Shown here in pieces: positions 1 to 9,040 of a stretch of 64,000 bases of DNA (its first letter is position 1; each line of letters starts with the position of its first letter). The position numbers were made by a program, and so were the translations under genes. The DNA is from Xanthomonas sp. Leaf148. Its GTDB lineage: Bacteria > Pseudomonadota > Gammaproteobacteria > Xanthomonadales > Xanthomonadaceae. The notes beneath the pieces were generated by a model. That model worked only from the letters and a program-made list of their open reading frames with translations, searched no databases and was not told the origin of the DNA. Location: assembly GCF_001423585.1 (NCBI RefSeq), contig NZ_LMOP01000008.1, positions 1,563,118 through 1,627,117 on the forward strand, written 5' to 3'.

Positions 1-1226
1 GCGGCGCGATGCCGGTCAGCGAAGGCGAGGTGTTCGGCCCGCGCTGGCGCGAGATCATTGGCTCGGTGCGTCCGCGTGCCACGCCGTGGTGGCATGCCGA
101 GCGTGCGCATCTGTTGACGCTGTCCAAGGCCGGCACGCCGCGCTATGCGTATCACCTGCCCACCGTGCGTGCGCGTGCGCATGCACTGGCGCAGATTTCG
201 GCGGTGGATCAACGCTATTACGCGATCAAGGCCAATGCGCATCCGGCCATTTTGATCGCGTTGGAACAGGCCGGTTTCGGGCTGGAATGCGTGTCGCATG
301 GCGAATTGCGCCGTGTGTTTCAGACACTGCCGGAGCTGTCGCCGCGCCGCGTGCTGTTCACCCCGAGCTTTGCGCCCAAGGCCGAATACGAGGCCGCATT
401 TGCATTGGGCGTGACCGTCACCGTGGACAACGTCGAAGCGTTGCGCAACTGGCCGGAGGTATTCCGCGGCCGCAATGTCTGGCTGCGGATCGACCTGGGG
501 CATGGCGATGGCCATCACGAGAAGGTCAACACCGGCGGCAAGGCGTCCAAGTTCGGCCTGTCGTCCACGCGTGTGGACGAGTTCGTTGAAGTCGCGCGCA
601 CGCTGGAAGTCACCATCACCGGTGTGCATGCGCACCTGGGCAGTGGCGTGGAGACCGGCGAGCACTGGCGCATGATGTACGACGAACTGGCCGGCTTCGC
701 GCGCCGCATCGGCACGGTGGAAACCATCGATATCGGCGGCGGTCTGCCGATTCCGTACAGCGCCGAAGACGAGCCGTTCGATCTGGACGTATGGGCCAAG
801 GGGCTGGCCGAGGTCAAGGCGGTGCATCCGGGCTACCGCCTGGCGATCGAGCCGGGTCGTTATCTGGTGGCCGAAGCCGGCGTGTTGCTGGCCAGCGTCA
901 CCCAGGTGATCGAAAAGGATGGCGTGCAGCGCGTAGGGCTGGATGCGGGCATGAACACCTTGATCCGCCCGGCGCTGTACGACGCCTGGCACGACATCGA
1001 AAACCTCAGCCGGCTCGATGCCGTTGCCGATGGCGGTTTCGATATCGTCGGCCCGATCTGCGAGTCGTCGGACGTGTTCGGCAAGCGCCGCCGTCTGCCG
1101 TCTGCCACCGCGTCCGGCGATGTAGTGCTGGTGGCCGATGCCGGTGCGTACGGCTATTCGATGGCCAGCACCTACAACCAGCGTGAGCTGCCGCGCGAAG
1201 AGGTGATCGATGCGCCCGCTGGCTGA
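1..1226 (+). CDS. lysA: Diaminopimelate decarboxylase domain, 5' truncated by window edge (probably bifunctional aspartokinase/DAP decarboxylase)
   Basis: Catalyses the last step of lysine synthesis, meso-diaminopimelate to L-lysine plus CO2, in the cytoplasm with PLP. The reading frame is open at the left edge, so the gene begins outside the window. Seen from the first in-window Met (base 9): the PLP-lysine motif YAIKANAHP (K about 74), the HAHLGSG and IGGGLPIPY loops, EPGRYLVAEAG, and GPICESSDVFG carrying the active-site Cys. The visible part begins with what looks like a linker, which fits the fused aspartokinase/DAP decarboxylase known in Xanthomonas; the kinase half is not visible, so the fusion is inferred. 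Its 3' end overlaps the next gene by 17 bases. Confidence 0.9.
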   Translation, partial: GAMPVSEGEVFGPRWREIIGSVRPRATPWWHAERAHLLTLSKAGTPRYAYHLPTVRARAHALAQISAVDQRYYAIKANAHPAILIALEQAGFGLECVSHGELRRVFQTLPELSPRRVLFTPSFAPKAEYEAAFALGVTVTVDNVEALRNWPEVFRGRNVWLRIDLGHGDGHHEKVNTGGKASKFGLSSTRVDEFVEVARTLEVTITGVHAHLGSGVETGEHWRMMYDELAGFARRIGTVETIDIGGGLPIPYSAEDEPFDLDVWAKGLAEVKAVHPGYRLAIEPGRYLVAEAGVLLASVTQVIEKDGVQRVGLDAGMNTLIRPALYDAWHDIENLSRLDAVADGGFDIVGPICESSDVFGKRRRLPSATASGDVVLVADAGAYGYSMASTYNQRELPREEVIDAPAG

Positions 1227-1674
1227 GTTCGTTTTGCTCAGCACCGTGGCCGGTGGCGTGGCGATGGTGTTTTCCACCGCCATCGACATGGCCGGCCAGC
1301 GGGTGCAGTGGACCGATAGCCTGAAGTGGGTGCTGCCGGCGCTGGTCGCGGCGGGCGTTGGCGCATGGAGCGCGGCGCTCTGGCAGCGTCGCCGCGACAG
1401 GCGAGCGACCGCGTCCGCGCAGCATGCCGGTGGCATGGCATTGCGCACGGTGGTGTTGAGCGCGCTCAGCTATCTGCCGGCGTTGCTGCTGTATCTGCTG
1501 GTGGCATTGGCGGTCACTGGCGATGCGCGGGTCATTGGCTCGCAAGTGCTGCTGCTGTTGTTCGTCATCGGCTGCCTGCCGCTGCTGTGGGCTGCGGTGC
1601 CGTTTTCCATGATTGAATATGCCCTGTGCCGACGCTATCTGCGTCGGCAACGGGTTCTTGCAGGTAGTCCATGA
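1210..1674 (+). CDS. Small integral membrane protein of unknown function in the lysA-murL-murD2 operon
   Basis: A 154-residue protein with about four hydrophobic helices (near residues 5-24, 38-56, 79-103 and 110-132) and Arg-rich loops (QRRRDRRA; CRRYLRRQR). I do not recognise a family. It overlaps lysA by 17 bases, and its stop overlaps the murL start in an ATGA, so it is probably translated as part of one transcript. Its place between lysA and the murL/murD2 pair hints at a cell-envelope role, but that is context only. Confidence 0.75.
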   Translation: MRPLAEFVLLSTVAGGVAMVFSTAIDMAGQRVQWTDSLKWVLPALVAAGVGAWSAALWQRRRDRRATASAQHAGGMALRTVVLSALSYLPALLLYLLVALAVTGDARVIGSQVLLLLFVIGCLPLLWAAVPFSMIEYALCRRYLRRQRVLAGSP

Positions 1675-3026
1675 GCGCTTTCGACAAACACCAGATCTCC
1701 ACCTTCCGTTTTGTGCGCTGCGCACTCGACGCGCAGACCGGCGTGGCGACGCTGGTGTATGCCTTCGACCAGGGTCCGGAACTGGTGGAAACCGTTGCCG
1801 TTCCCGGCGCGCCGTTCGTGCTGGATGGCGCGCGTGCTGCTGCCGTGCAACAGGCCTTGCAGCTGCTGCATCTCATTGCGGGCGTGAGTTACTACAAGGC
1901 CGCGGTGCCGCCGACCATCGCCATCGACAGTTACAGCATCGATGCCGACACCGCCGCGCTGGTGGAAAGCGTGTATCTGCACGGCCTGGGCGAATTCGCC
2001 TACCGCAATGGCTTGAACCTGCACGGCAAGATCAACTTTCCGGTGGCTGCGCCGGCAACTGCGCAAGCGCCTGCGTTGGGCCTGCGCGAGCATGCATTGG
2101 TCGCCATCGGTGGCGGCAAGGATTCGCTGGTCAGCATCGAAGCATTACGGCACGCCGGTATCGCGCAGACAGTCAGCTGGATCGGCGGCTCGCAACTGAT
2201 CCGCGCCTGTGCCGAGCGCACCGGCCTGCCGGTGCTCAATATCGGCCGCGTGCTGGCGCCGGAGTTGTTCGAGCTCAACCGCCAGGGCGCGTGGAACGGC
2301 CATATCCCGGTGACGGCAGTGAACTCGGCCATCCTGGTGTTGTCGGCGCTGCTGACCGGCGTGGACCAAGTGGTGTTCTCCAACGAACGCTCGGCCAGCT
2401 ACGGCAGCCAGATTCCCGGCACCGGCGAGGTCAATCACCAGTGGTCCAAGGGCTGGGCATTCGAGCAGGCCTTCGGCGCGTATGTGCAGCGGCATGTGGC
2501 GGCCGATCTGCGTTACTACTCGCTGCTGCGGCCGCTGTCGGAGCTGGCGGTGGCGCGGCAGTTCGCCAAGACCGATCACTACGACGCGCATTTTTCCAGC
2601 TGCAATCGTAACTTCCACATCATGGGCGAGCGCCCGGTGCACCGCTGGTGCGGCGTGTGCCCCAAATGCCATTTCGTGTTCCTGGCGCTGGCACCGTTCA
2701 TGCCCAAGACGCGTCTGGTCAGGATCTTCGGGCGCAATCTGCTCGACGATGCCAGCCAGGCCGGCGGCTACGATGCTCTGCTGGAATTTCAGGACCACAA
2801 GCCATTCGAATGCGTGGGCGAAGGCCGCGAATCGCGTGCGGCGATGGCGCTGCTGGCAACGCGCGCGGAGTGGAAGGAAGACGCGCTGGTGAAGCGTTTC
2901 ATCCGCGAGATCCAGCCGCAGCTGGATGCGCAGGACCTGCAACTGGAATCGCTGATGGCCATCGATGGCGAGCACCGCATTCCCTCGGCGCTGTGGGAGC
3001 GCGTGCGTGCGAATTTCGCAGCTTGA
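1671..3026 (+). CDS. murL: UDP-MurNAc-L-Ala-L-Glu epimerase MurL
   Basis: In Xanthomonas, MurL epimerises the terminal L-Glu of UDP-MurNAc-L-Ala-L-Glu to D-Glu in an ATP-dependent reaction, replacing the usual MurI route of D-Glu supply. This 451-residue protein has a PP-loop-like motif [10 protein letters not shown] at residues 145-154, and a C-terminal cysteine-rich motif [11 protein letters not shown]. The identification rests on the full-length resemblance and on the MurD-type ligase directly downstream, the arrangement described for Xanthomonas MurD2-MurL. The start ATG sits in an ATGA overlap with the preceding gene. The downstream ligase starts inside its 3' end. Confidence 0.88.
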   Translation: MSAFDKHQISTFRFVRCALDAQTGVATLVYAFDQGPELVETVAVPGAPFVLDGARAAAVQQALQLLHLIAGVSYYKAAVPPTIAIDSYSIDADTAALVESVYLHGLGEFAYRNGLNLHGKINFPVAAPATAQAPALGLREHALVAIGGGKDSLVSIEALRHAGIAQTVSWIGGSQLIRACAERTGLPVLNIGRVLAPELFELNRQGAWNGHIPVTAVNSAILVLSALLTGVDQVVFSNERSASYGSQIPGTGEVNHQWSKGWAFEQAFGAYVQRHVAADLRYYSLLRPLSELAVARQFAKTDHYDAHFSSCNRNFHIMGERPVHRWCGVCPKCHFVFLALAPFMPKTRLVRIFGRNLLDDASQAGGYDALLEFQDHKPFECVGEGRESRAAMALLATRAEWKEDALVKRFIREIQPQLDAQDLQLESLMAIDGEHRIPSALWERVRANFAA

Positions 3027-4416
3027 GGGCAGGGCGGTTGCGTTGTGGGGGTGGGGGCGCGAGGGACGCGCTGCCTATCGCGCGCTGCGCAGTGCCTTAC
3101 CCACGCAACCGCTGACGGTCTTTTGCAACGCCGAAGAAGCGCGTGAGCTGGATGCATTGGCCGATGCGGCGTTGCAGGTGGAAACCGACGCCAGCGCGCA
3201 GGCGCTGGGCCGCTTCGAGGTTGTGGTGAAGTCGCCGGGCATCAGTCCGTATCGCGCCGAAGCACTGACGGCCGCTGCTGCGCACGGCACGCAGTTCATC
3301 GGTGGCACCGCGTTGTGGTTTGCCGAACACGCGCAGGCCGACGGTGATGTGACCGGCACCATCTGCGTGACCGGCACAAAGGGCAAGAGCACCACCACCG
3401 CATTGCTGGCGCACCTGTTGCGCAGTGCCGGGCATCGCACCGCCCTGGTCGGCAATATCGGCCAACCGTTGCTGGAAGTGCTGGCACCGCAACCGCCGCC
3501 GGCGTACTGGGCGATCGAGTTGTCCAGCTACCAGACCGGCGAGGTCGGACGCAGCGGCGCGCGACCGCAACTGGCCGTGGTCTTGAACCTGTTTCCCGAA
3601 CATCTGGATTGGCATGGCGATGAGGCGCGCTATGTGCGCGACAAGCTGTCGCTGGTGACCGAAGGGCGGCCGCGGATCGCCTTGCTCAACGCCGCCGATC
3701 CGCTGTTGCGCGGGTTGCAGCTGCCGGACAGCGAAGTGCGCTGGTTCAATCATGCCGATGGCTGGCATCTGCGCGGCGGTGTGGTGTATCGCGGCGAGCA
3801 GGCCATCTTCGATACCGCCAACGTGCCGCTGCCTGGCGAACACAATCGCCGCAATCTGTGCGCGGTGCTGGCCGCAATCGAAGCGTTGGGCCTGGATGCC
3901 GCAGCGCTGGCACCGGCGGCGCTAAGCTTTCGTCCGTTGCCCAATCGTCTGCAGTTGCTTGGCAGCGTGGACGGCATCAGCTATGTCAACGACTCGATCA
4001 GCACGACACCGCATGCATCGTTGGCCGCGTTGGCCTGCTTTGCGCAGCGACGCGTCGCCTTGCTGGTCGGCGGGCATGACCGCGGGCTGGATTGGCAGGA
4101 GTTTGCCGCGCAGATGGCGCAGCAGGCGCCGCTGGAAATCGTCACCATGGGCGCCAACGGCCCGCGTATCCATGCGCTGCTGGAACCACTGGCCGTCACC
4201 GGCCGTTTTGGGCTGCACGCCGCCACCGATCTGGAACACGCCATACAACTGGCACGCAATGCGCTGGGTGCGCAGGGCGGTGTGGTGCTGCTGTCGCCGG
4301 GCGCGCCCAGCTTCGGTGCCTACCGCGATTACGTTGCACGCGGCCGGCATTTCGCGCAATTGGCCGGATTCGACCCGGCGGCAATCAGTGCCATCCCCGG
4401 GCTGGGCGTGCAGTAA
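3007..4416 (+). CDS. murD2: UDP-MurNAc-L-Ala--L-glutamate ligase MurD2
   Basis: Mur-ligase family enzyme that would add L-Glu (rather than D-Glu) to UDP-MurNAc-L-Ala; MurL then inverts the new residue. Seen: N-terminal Rossmann-like start (ALWGWGREG), P-loop GTKGKSTT at about residues 123-130, the central ELSSYQT segment, LFPEHLDWH, and a C-terminal domain with [12 protein letters not shown] chose GTG at 3007, because it gives the natural N-terminus RISQLEG and has GGGAG at 2995-2999, seven bases upstream. The ATG at 2965 would add 14 unlikely residues. The gene overlaps murL by 20 bases. Confidence 0.88.
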   Translation: MRISQLEGRAVALWGWGREGRAAYRALRSALPTQPLTVFCNAEEARELDALADAALQVETDASAQALGRFEVVVKSPGISPYRAEALTAAAAHGTQFIGGTALWFAEHAQADGDVTGTICVTGTKGKSTTTALLAHLLRSAGHRTALVGNIGQPLLEVLAPQPPPAYWAIELSSYQTGEVGRSGARPQLAVVLNLFPEHLDWHGDEARYVRDKLSLVTEGRPRIALLNAADPLLRGLQLPDSEVRWFNHADGWHLRGGVVYRGEQAIFDTANVPLPGEHNRRNLCAVLAAIEALGLDAAALAPAALSFRPLPNRLQLLGSVDGISYVNDSISTTPHASLAALACFAQRRVALLVGGHDRGLDWQEFAAQMAQQAPLEIVTMGANGPRIHALLEPLAVTGRFGLHAATDLEHAIQLARNALGAQGGVVLLSPGAPSFGAYRDYVARGRHFAQLAGFDPAAISAIPGLGVQ

Positions 4417-4621
4417 GGCTTCTGGCTGTCACGCCATCGCGCGCGCGATCGCCTCAACGCAGTAGCAGGGCCACGAGAGCGTGCGGACACGCGATCGCCT
4501 CGGCGGCGGACGGAGTCCACATTGTTAGGCGGTCCATCCGCTGGTGACTGTCTTCCGTGCGCCGCGACCAATCCTGCACGCCGCCTAGGCCTACACTCGC
4601 GCAAATCCCGGGAGCAAGCGC

Positions 4622-5422
4622 ATGCACAAGCAATGGTCGTGGAGCGGTGTGGGTCTGGTCGGCGTGTTGGCGTCGTTGGCATTTCCGGCGATGGCCGCGA
4701 TGCAAGCCAAGCCGCTGGAATGGAAGGTCGGCAAGGACACCTATAGCGGTGTGCTGGTCTACGACGATGCCGGCGATGCCAAGCGCCCCGGCCTGGTGAT
4801 GGTGCCGAACTGGCGCGGCGTCAACGACTCGGCGGTGGCCAAGGCCAAGCAACTGGCTGGCGACGATTACGTGGTGCTGGTGGCCGATGTGTACGGCAAG
4901 GGCAAGCGTCCGGCCAACGACAGCGAGGCCGGGCAGTTCGCCGGCGCGTTGAAGAAGGACCCGCCGACGCTGCGCGCACGTGCGCTGAAAGCGGTCGACG
5001 TGCTCAAGGCGCAGGCCGGCAATGCGCCGCTGGATGCCACGCGCATCGGCGCGGTGGGCTTCTGCTTCGGCGGGACCACAGTGCTGGAACTGGTGCGTGC
5101 CGGTGCGCAGCTGGCCGGCGTGGTCAGCCTGCACGGCGGCATCGCCACGCCTAGCCCGGCCGCTGCCGGCTCAGCCAAAACCCCGCTGCTAGTGCTCAAC
5201 GGCGCCGACGACAAGAGCGTGACCAAGGCGGACATCGCCGCGTTCGAAACCGAGATGAATGCGGCGGGCGCCGACTGGCAGTTCGTCAACTTCAGCGGCG
5301 CGGTGCATTGCTTTGCCGAAGCCGATGCCAACAGCCCGCCCGGTTGCCTGTACAACCCGCGCGCGGCCAAGCGTGCGTACCGCATGCTGGGCGACTTCTT
5401 CGATGAGCGGTTTGCGCGATAG
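4622..5422 (+). CDS. Secreted dienelactone hydrolase family protein
   Basis: Alpha/beta hydrolase of the dienelactone hydrolase family, 266 residues. An N-terminal signal peptide ends near AMAAMQA (about residue 26), so it should act in the periplasm. The nucleophile elbow is GFCFGG with Cys148; Asp196 or 197 (NGADDK) and His229 (GAVHCF) complete a Cys-Asp-His triad typical of this family. The substrate is unknown; many such proteins act on lactones or esters. The gene stands alone, with GGGAGC about seven bases before the ATG. Confidence 0.85.
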   Translation: MHKQWSWSGVGLVGVLASLAFPAMAAMQAKPLEWKVGKDTYSGVLVYDDAGDAKRPGLVMVPNWRGVNDSAVAKAKQLAGDDYVVLVADVYGKGKRPANDSEAGQFAGALKKDPPTLRARALKAVDVLKAQAGNAPLDATRIGAVGFCFGGTTVLELVRAGAQLAGVVSLHGGIATPSPAAAGSAKTPLLVLNGADDKSVTKADIAAFETEMNAAGADWQFVNFSGAVHCFAEADANSPPGCLYNPRAAKRAYRMLGDFFDERFAR

Positions 5423-5424
5423 CC

Positions 5425-5446
5425 GGAATTGGGGATTGGGGATTTG
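5425..5446 (+). repeat. Short G-rich intergenic repeat (GGGATT type), copy 1
   Basis: The sequence right after the hydrolase stop contains GGAATTGGGGATTGGGGATT. The same GGGATT-type motif occurs inverted at 5571-5600 and again at 59143-59177. Repeats of this type are common between Xanthomonas genes. Confidence 0.6.
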
Positions 5447-5535
5447 CAAAGCGCGGTCCCGTTCTTCAACGAATCCACCCACTGACGTTTGTGCTCAGTG
5501 ATATCCGCCGCTCAATCGTTCGGCGATCGCATGCC

Positions 5536-5577
5536 GGGATGCGTAAAAGCGCGAGCAACGCTGCTTTTGCGCATCCC
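5536..5577. terminator. Hairpin between convergent genes
   Basis: Left arm GGGATGCGTAAAAGC at 5536-5550 pairs with 5563-5577 over 15 positions (14 Watson-Crick and one G-T), with a 12-base loop. It lies between the ends of two convergent genes. There is no T-run on either side, so a role as bidirectional transcript end is likely but not certain. The right arm runs into the inverted GGGATT repeat at 5571-5600. Confidence 0.5.
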
Positions 5578-5600
5578 CAACCCCAAATTCCCACTCCCGT
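5571..5600 (-). repeat. Short GGGATT-type repeat, inverted copy
   Basis: ATCCCCAACCCCAAATTCCC on the plus strand is the complement of the motif at 5425-5446. It lies next to the hairpin arm, between the two convergent genes. Confidence 0.5.
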
Positions 5601-5622
5601 CCGGAGCGCTCAGCGCTTCGGA

Positions 5623-6621
5623 TCAGTGCGTGCGTTCGACCGCGTAACGGGCCAGGCCGCGTAGCGCGGCCACCGCCGGGCTGGCGGGCAGGGTGTCCAG
5701 CGCCTGTTCGGCAGCGGTGGCATATTCGGCGGCGCGCTGACGGCTGTAGTCCAGTCCGCCGGTGGCGTGGATGGCGGCCAGCACTTCCGGCATTGCAGCG
5801 GCATCGCCTTGTTCGACGATCTGCCGTAGACGTTGCTGCGTGGCCGCGTCCGAATGCGCCATCGCATGGATCAACGGCAGCGTGGCCTTGCCTTCTGCCA
5901 GGTCGTCGCCCAGGTTCTTGCCCAGGTCGCTGGCGTCTGCGGCGTAATCGAGCACGTCGTCGGCGATTTGGAACGCAAAACCCAGCTGCATGCCGTAGTC
6001 ATACAGGTGCTGCTGCACATCGGCATCTGCGCCCGAGGCCAGCGCACCCAGACGGGTGCCGGCGGCGAACAGCACCGCGGTCTTGCGCTCGATCACGCGC
6101 AGGTAGGCGGCCTCGTCGGTGTCGGGGTTATGCACGTGCAAGAGCTGCAGCACTTCGCCTTCTGCGATGCGGTTGGTGGTGTCGGCCAGGATCTGCATGA
6201 CTTCCATGCGGTCCAGCTCGACCATCAACTGGAAGCTGCGCGAATACAGGAAGTCGCCCACCAGCACGCTGGGTGCATTGCCCCACAACGCGTTGGCGGT
6301 GCTGCGACCGCGGCGCAGATCCGACTCGTCCACCACGTCGTCGTGCAGCAAGGTGGAGGTGTGGATGAATTCGATGATCGCCGCCAGCTGGTGGTGCTCC
6401 GGGCCGGAGCCGCCGGCGGCATGACCGGCCAGCATCACCAGCATCGGGCGCAGGCGTTTGCCGCCGGCGGAGATGATGTGATCGGCAATCTGATTGATCA
6501 GCACGACGTCCGAGGCCAGGCGGCGACGGATCAGCGCATCCACCGCGGCCATGTCGGGCGCGGCGAGGGACTGGATCTGGGGCAGGCCCAGGACGGTGGG
6601 GAGGTCTTCGGCGATGGTCAT
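5623..6621 (-). CDS. ispB: Octaprenyl (polyprenyl) diphosphate synthase
   Basis: Trans-isoprenyl diphosphate synthase that makes the long side chain of ubiquinone from FPP and IPP. The two aspartate-rich motifs are intact: DDVVD at residues 94-98 and DDVLD at 221-225. GGKRLRPML near residues 53-61 is the IPP-binding segment, and [11 protein letters not shown] follows the first motif. Length 332 residues is usual. The start is set at [10 protein letters not shown]; an upstream extension is possible but is low-complexity and unlike the family. The gene is divergent from ssb. Confidence 0.93.
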   Translation of the reverse strand: MTIAEDLPTVLGLPQIQSLAAPDMAAVDALIRRRLASDVVLINQIADHIISAGGKRLRPMLVMLAGHAAGGSGPEHHQLAAIIEFIHTSTLLHDDVVDESDLRRGRSTANALWGNAPSVLVGDFLYSRSFQLMVELDRMEVMQILADTTNRIAEGEVLQLLHVHNPDTDEAAYLRVIERKTAVLFAAGTRLGALASGADADVQQHLYDYGMQLGFAFQIADDVLDYAADASDLGKNLGDDLAEGKATLPLIHAMAHSDAATQQRLRQIVEQGDAAAMPEVLAAIHATGGLDYSRQRAAEYATAAEQALDTLPASPAVAALRGLARYAVERTH

Positions 6622-6823
6622 GCGCAGGCGTTCGTGATGTACGCCGATTATAGGTGCCCGGGCCGGATCCGTCCCGCCGGGCGCAACCGGCGCCTTCACA
6701 TTCGCGGTAGCGTGCGGCCGGGATTGGGGCCGCAAAGGCCCGCGCGGGCTGGATTTCCGACCCCGGGCAGGGCGCTTGCCCGGCAGCCGTGCGCGGCAAC
6801 CCGCCAGGACCGCCGACGGGCAG

Positions 6824-6843
6824 GTGCGGTAACATTGCCGCAC
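6824..6843. promoter_or_regulatory. Imperfect palindrome between ispB and ssb
   Basis: GTGCGGTAACATTGCCGCAC is a 20-base palindrome with eight of ten pairs matched, in the divergent ispB-ssb intergenic region, 54 bases before the ssb ATG. It could be an operator. No known regulator consensus was recognised. Confidence 0.35.
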
Positions 6844-6897
6844 AGACATTCATCGCTGCGCGCCCCCGGGCGCCAGCGCATCATCTCGGAAGCACCT

Positions 6898-7452
6898 ATG
6901 GCCCGCGGCATCAACAAAGTCATCCTCGTCGGCAACCTCGGCAACGATCCCGACACCAAGTACACCCAGGCCGGCATGGCGATCACCCGCGTAAGCCTGG
7001 CGACCACCAGCATGCGCAAGGATCGCGAAGGCAATAACCAGGAGCGCACCGAGTGGCATCGCGTGGTGTTCTTTGGAAAGCTGGGCGAAATTGCCGGTGA
7101 GTACCTGCGCAAGGGCTCGCAGGTGTATGTCGAAGGCGAACTGCGCTACGACAAGTACACCGGTCAGGACGGCGTGGAAAAGTACAGCACCGACATCGTC
7201 GCCAACGAAATGCAGATGCTTGGCGGCCGTGGTGAAGGTGGCGGTGGCGGCGGTGGCATGGGCGGCGATCGCCCGCAGCGCACACAGGCCCCGCGTCAGC
7301 AGCAGGGCGGTGGTGGCGGTGGACAAGGTGGCGGCTACGGTGGTGGCGATGGCGGCGGCGGGCAGGACTATGCCCCGCGTCGCCAGCAGCCGGCCCAGAA
7401 GCAGTCGGCGCCGCCGATGGACGATTTTGCGGACGACGATATTCCGTTCTAG
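6898..7452 (+). CDS. ssb: Single-stranded DNA-binding protein
   Basis: Binds single-stranded DNA in replication, repair and recombination. The N-terminal OB fold (about residues 1-110) begins [18 protein letters not shown], with [18 protein letters not shown] typical of bacterial SSB. A Gly/Gln-rich flexible linker follows (about 112-165), then the acidic tip [11 protein letters not shown], which recruits partner proteins. Length is 184 residues. A clear intrinsic terminator follows at 7481. Confidence 0.97.
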   Translation: MARGINKVILVGNLGNDPDTKYTQAGMAITRVSLATTSMRKDREGNNQERTEWHRVVFFGKLGEIAGEYLRKGSQVYVEGELRYDKYTGQDGVEKYSTDIVANEMQMLGGRGEGGGGGGGMGGDRPQRTQAPRQQQGGGGGGQGGGYGGGDGGGGQDYAPRRQQPAQKQSAPPMDDFADDDIPF

Positions 7453-7480
7453 AGGATACCTTTTTAGATATGTAAACAGA

Positions 7481-7513
7481 GGCTTTTGGCGTGTTTGCCA
7501 AAGGCCTTTTTTT
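7481..7513 (+). terminator. Rho-independent terminator of ssb
   Basis: Arms GGCTTTTGGC (7481-7490) and GCCAAAGGCC (7497-7506) pair over ten positions with one wobble, with a six-base loop and a run of seven T after it. It starts 28 bases after the ssb stop. Confidence 0.9.
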
Positions 7514-8044
7514 GTTGTTAACGATTTCCAACAAGGTCCGACGACTCGTCTTTGACACGCACAGGATTTTCTAGACAGTTCATTGCCACGGAAAATGGCT
7601 GATTCGGAGGTTCCATGCGCCGCCCGAACTGTTCCAGGTGCAGCTGACCTCGTCACCGCTGCGGTAGTCCCCTGGTAGTAGTTGCTGATCCTCATGGCGC
7701 CCCGGGTGGTTTCTTGGGGAATCGCACCGAAAACTCCAGCAGGTCGGCTCAATTTTCGCTTCGTGGGCGAGGCAGGGTCCGCTGAGATAGGCGTGATGAC
7801 CGAAGGCGAAACGCGGCGCTAAAGCGATAGTAGGCGTTAACAAGTTGCCCGCTTGCGCGCGGCGTTGTTGACACAAAAACTCCGGTCGGCATCGACTGGA
7901 TGGACTGGGATCGTCTAGCAGTCCACCTCCTGCGACGCACGACATTCCATCACCGTCATGCACCGCTGGCGCGACAGGCGTTTTGCTCTGCAGCATGGGT
8001 TTCGTGCACTGCGTCTTGCAAAAAAGCGATTGCCTACTTTATGG
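7514..8044. other. Long gene-poor stretch between ssb and the sugar-catabolic operon
   Basis: About 530 bases without a convincing gene. Minus-strand frames here (for example one ending at 7580, last residues NLRISHFPWQ) have no clear ribosome site and no family I recognise; they may be remnants. The right end must hold the promoter of the operon that starts at 8108. Confidence 0.4.
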
Positions 8045-8060
8045 TGCAATCGATTGAATC
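8045..8060. promoter_or_regulatory. Probable LacI-family operator, left copy
   Basis: TGCAATCGATTGAATC contains the perfect ten-base palindrome CAATCGATTG with a central CG, the hallmark of LacI-family operators. The identical 16 bases occur at 16967-16982, between the second operon and the lacI-type gene. This copy ends 47 bases before the first ATG of the plus-strand operon. After each copy comes a similar CCT(T)AGCAT. Confidence 0.8.
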
Positions 8061-8107
8061 GCGGCGAATCCTTAGCATTTGATACCGGTTGGGAGGCCGG
8101 AAAACGG

Positions 8108-9010
8108 ATGTCTATCCAATCGAGCGGGCCGGCGCCGGCCCCGGGGTTCACGCGTCGGGATGCGCTGCGTGCTGCTGTCGCCGGGAGCATTGGCCTCGGC
8201 GTTGCGGGCATGTTGCCTGCGGCTGCCGCTGTCGCTGCAGAGCCGCGCAAGAGCAACCTGAAGCATTCCGTGGCCCGCTGGACGTTTCCGCAGCAGTCCA
8301 TCGCCCAGCTTTGCCAGACGGTGAAGGGCATCGGGTTCGCCGCCATCGATCTGGTCGGTCCGGCAGATTGGCCTGCGCTGAAGGCCAATGGTGTGTACAG
8401 CTCGATGTGCAACGGGGCGGAGATGGGCCTGGACAAGGGCTTCGCCGGCAGCCAGTTCCACGACCAGCTGGTCGAGCGCTACACGCGGCACATCGATCTG
8501 GTGGCCGATGCCGGCTATCGCAACCTCATCTGTTTTTCCGGCAACCGCAACGGTATGGACCCCAAGGAAGGCATGGTCCACGCCGAAGCCGGACTCAAGC
8601 GCATCCTCGGACATGCCGAGAAGCGCGGCGTCGTGCTGGTGATGGAACTGCTGAACTCCAAGGTCGATCATCCCGACTATCTGTGCGACAACTCGGCATG
8701 GGGCGTCGAGCTGTGCCGGCGCATCGGCTCGGATCATTTCGGCCTTCTGTACGACATCTACCACATGCAAATCATGGAGGGCGACATTATCGCCACCATC
8801 GGCAAGCATCACGCTTTCTTCAAGCATTACCACACCGCGGGCGTGCCTGGCCGGCACGAGATCGGAGACGATCAGGAACTCCACTATCCCGCCATCTGTC
8901 GCGCGATCCGCGATACCGGTTTCGACGGCTATCTGGCGCAGGAATTCATTCCTACGGCGCCTGATCCCGTTGGCTCGCTGCGCGAGGCAATCCGCCTCTG
9001 CGACGTCTGA
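8108..9010 (+). CDS. Tat-exported TIM-barrel sugar isomerase/epimerase (hydroxypyruvate isomerase-like)
   Basis: A 300-residue AP-endonuclease-2/xylose-isomerase-like TIM barrel resembling hydroxypyruvate isomerases. The N-terminus has a twin-arginine signal (TRRDALRAAVAG, with a hydrophobic stretch to about residue 43), so the folded protein is exported. Likely metal ligands are seen in order: VVLVMELLNSK, LLYDIYHMQI, HYHTAGVPGRHEIG and LAQEFIP. It is first in an operon with a GMC dehydrogenase, the dehydrogenase small subunit and a DUF1080 protein. In that setting I infer that it acts on an oxidised glycoside or sugar in the periplasm; the reaction is not known. The start is the ATG just before the Tat motif. 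Confidence 0.82.
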   Translation: MSIQSSGPAPAPGFTRRDALRAAVAGSIGLGVAGMLPAAAAVAAEPRKSNLKHSVARWTFPQQSIAQLCQTVKGIGFAAIDLVGPADWPALKANGVYSSMCNGAEMGLDKGFAGSQFHDQLVERYTRHIDLVADAGYRNLICFSGNRNGMDPKEGMVHAEAGLKRILGHAEKRGVVLVMELLNSKVDHPDYLCDNSAWGVELCRRIGSDHFGLLYDIYHMQIMEGDIIATIGKHHAFFKHYHTAGVPGRHEIGDDQELHYPAICRAIRDTGFDGYLAQEFIPTAPDPVGSLREAIRLCDV

Positions 9011-9040
9011 AACGCTATCCACCCAGGTGAAGTAGAACCC

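Noticed and set aside
2965-3006. ATG start for murD2 fourteen codons upstream
   Set aside because: GTG at 3007 has a well-placed GGGAG and gives the natural MurD N-terminus. The added residues are merely murL sequence in another frame.
5833-6897. Long upstream extension of ssb in the same frame
   Set aside because: The extension is antisense to ispB, and SSB proteins start at [13 protein letters not shown], which has its own ATG at 6898.
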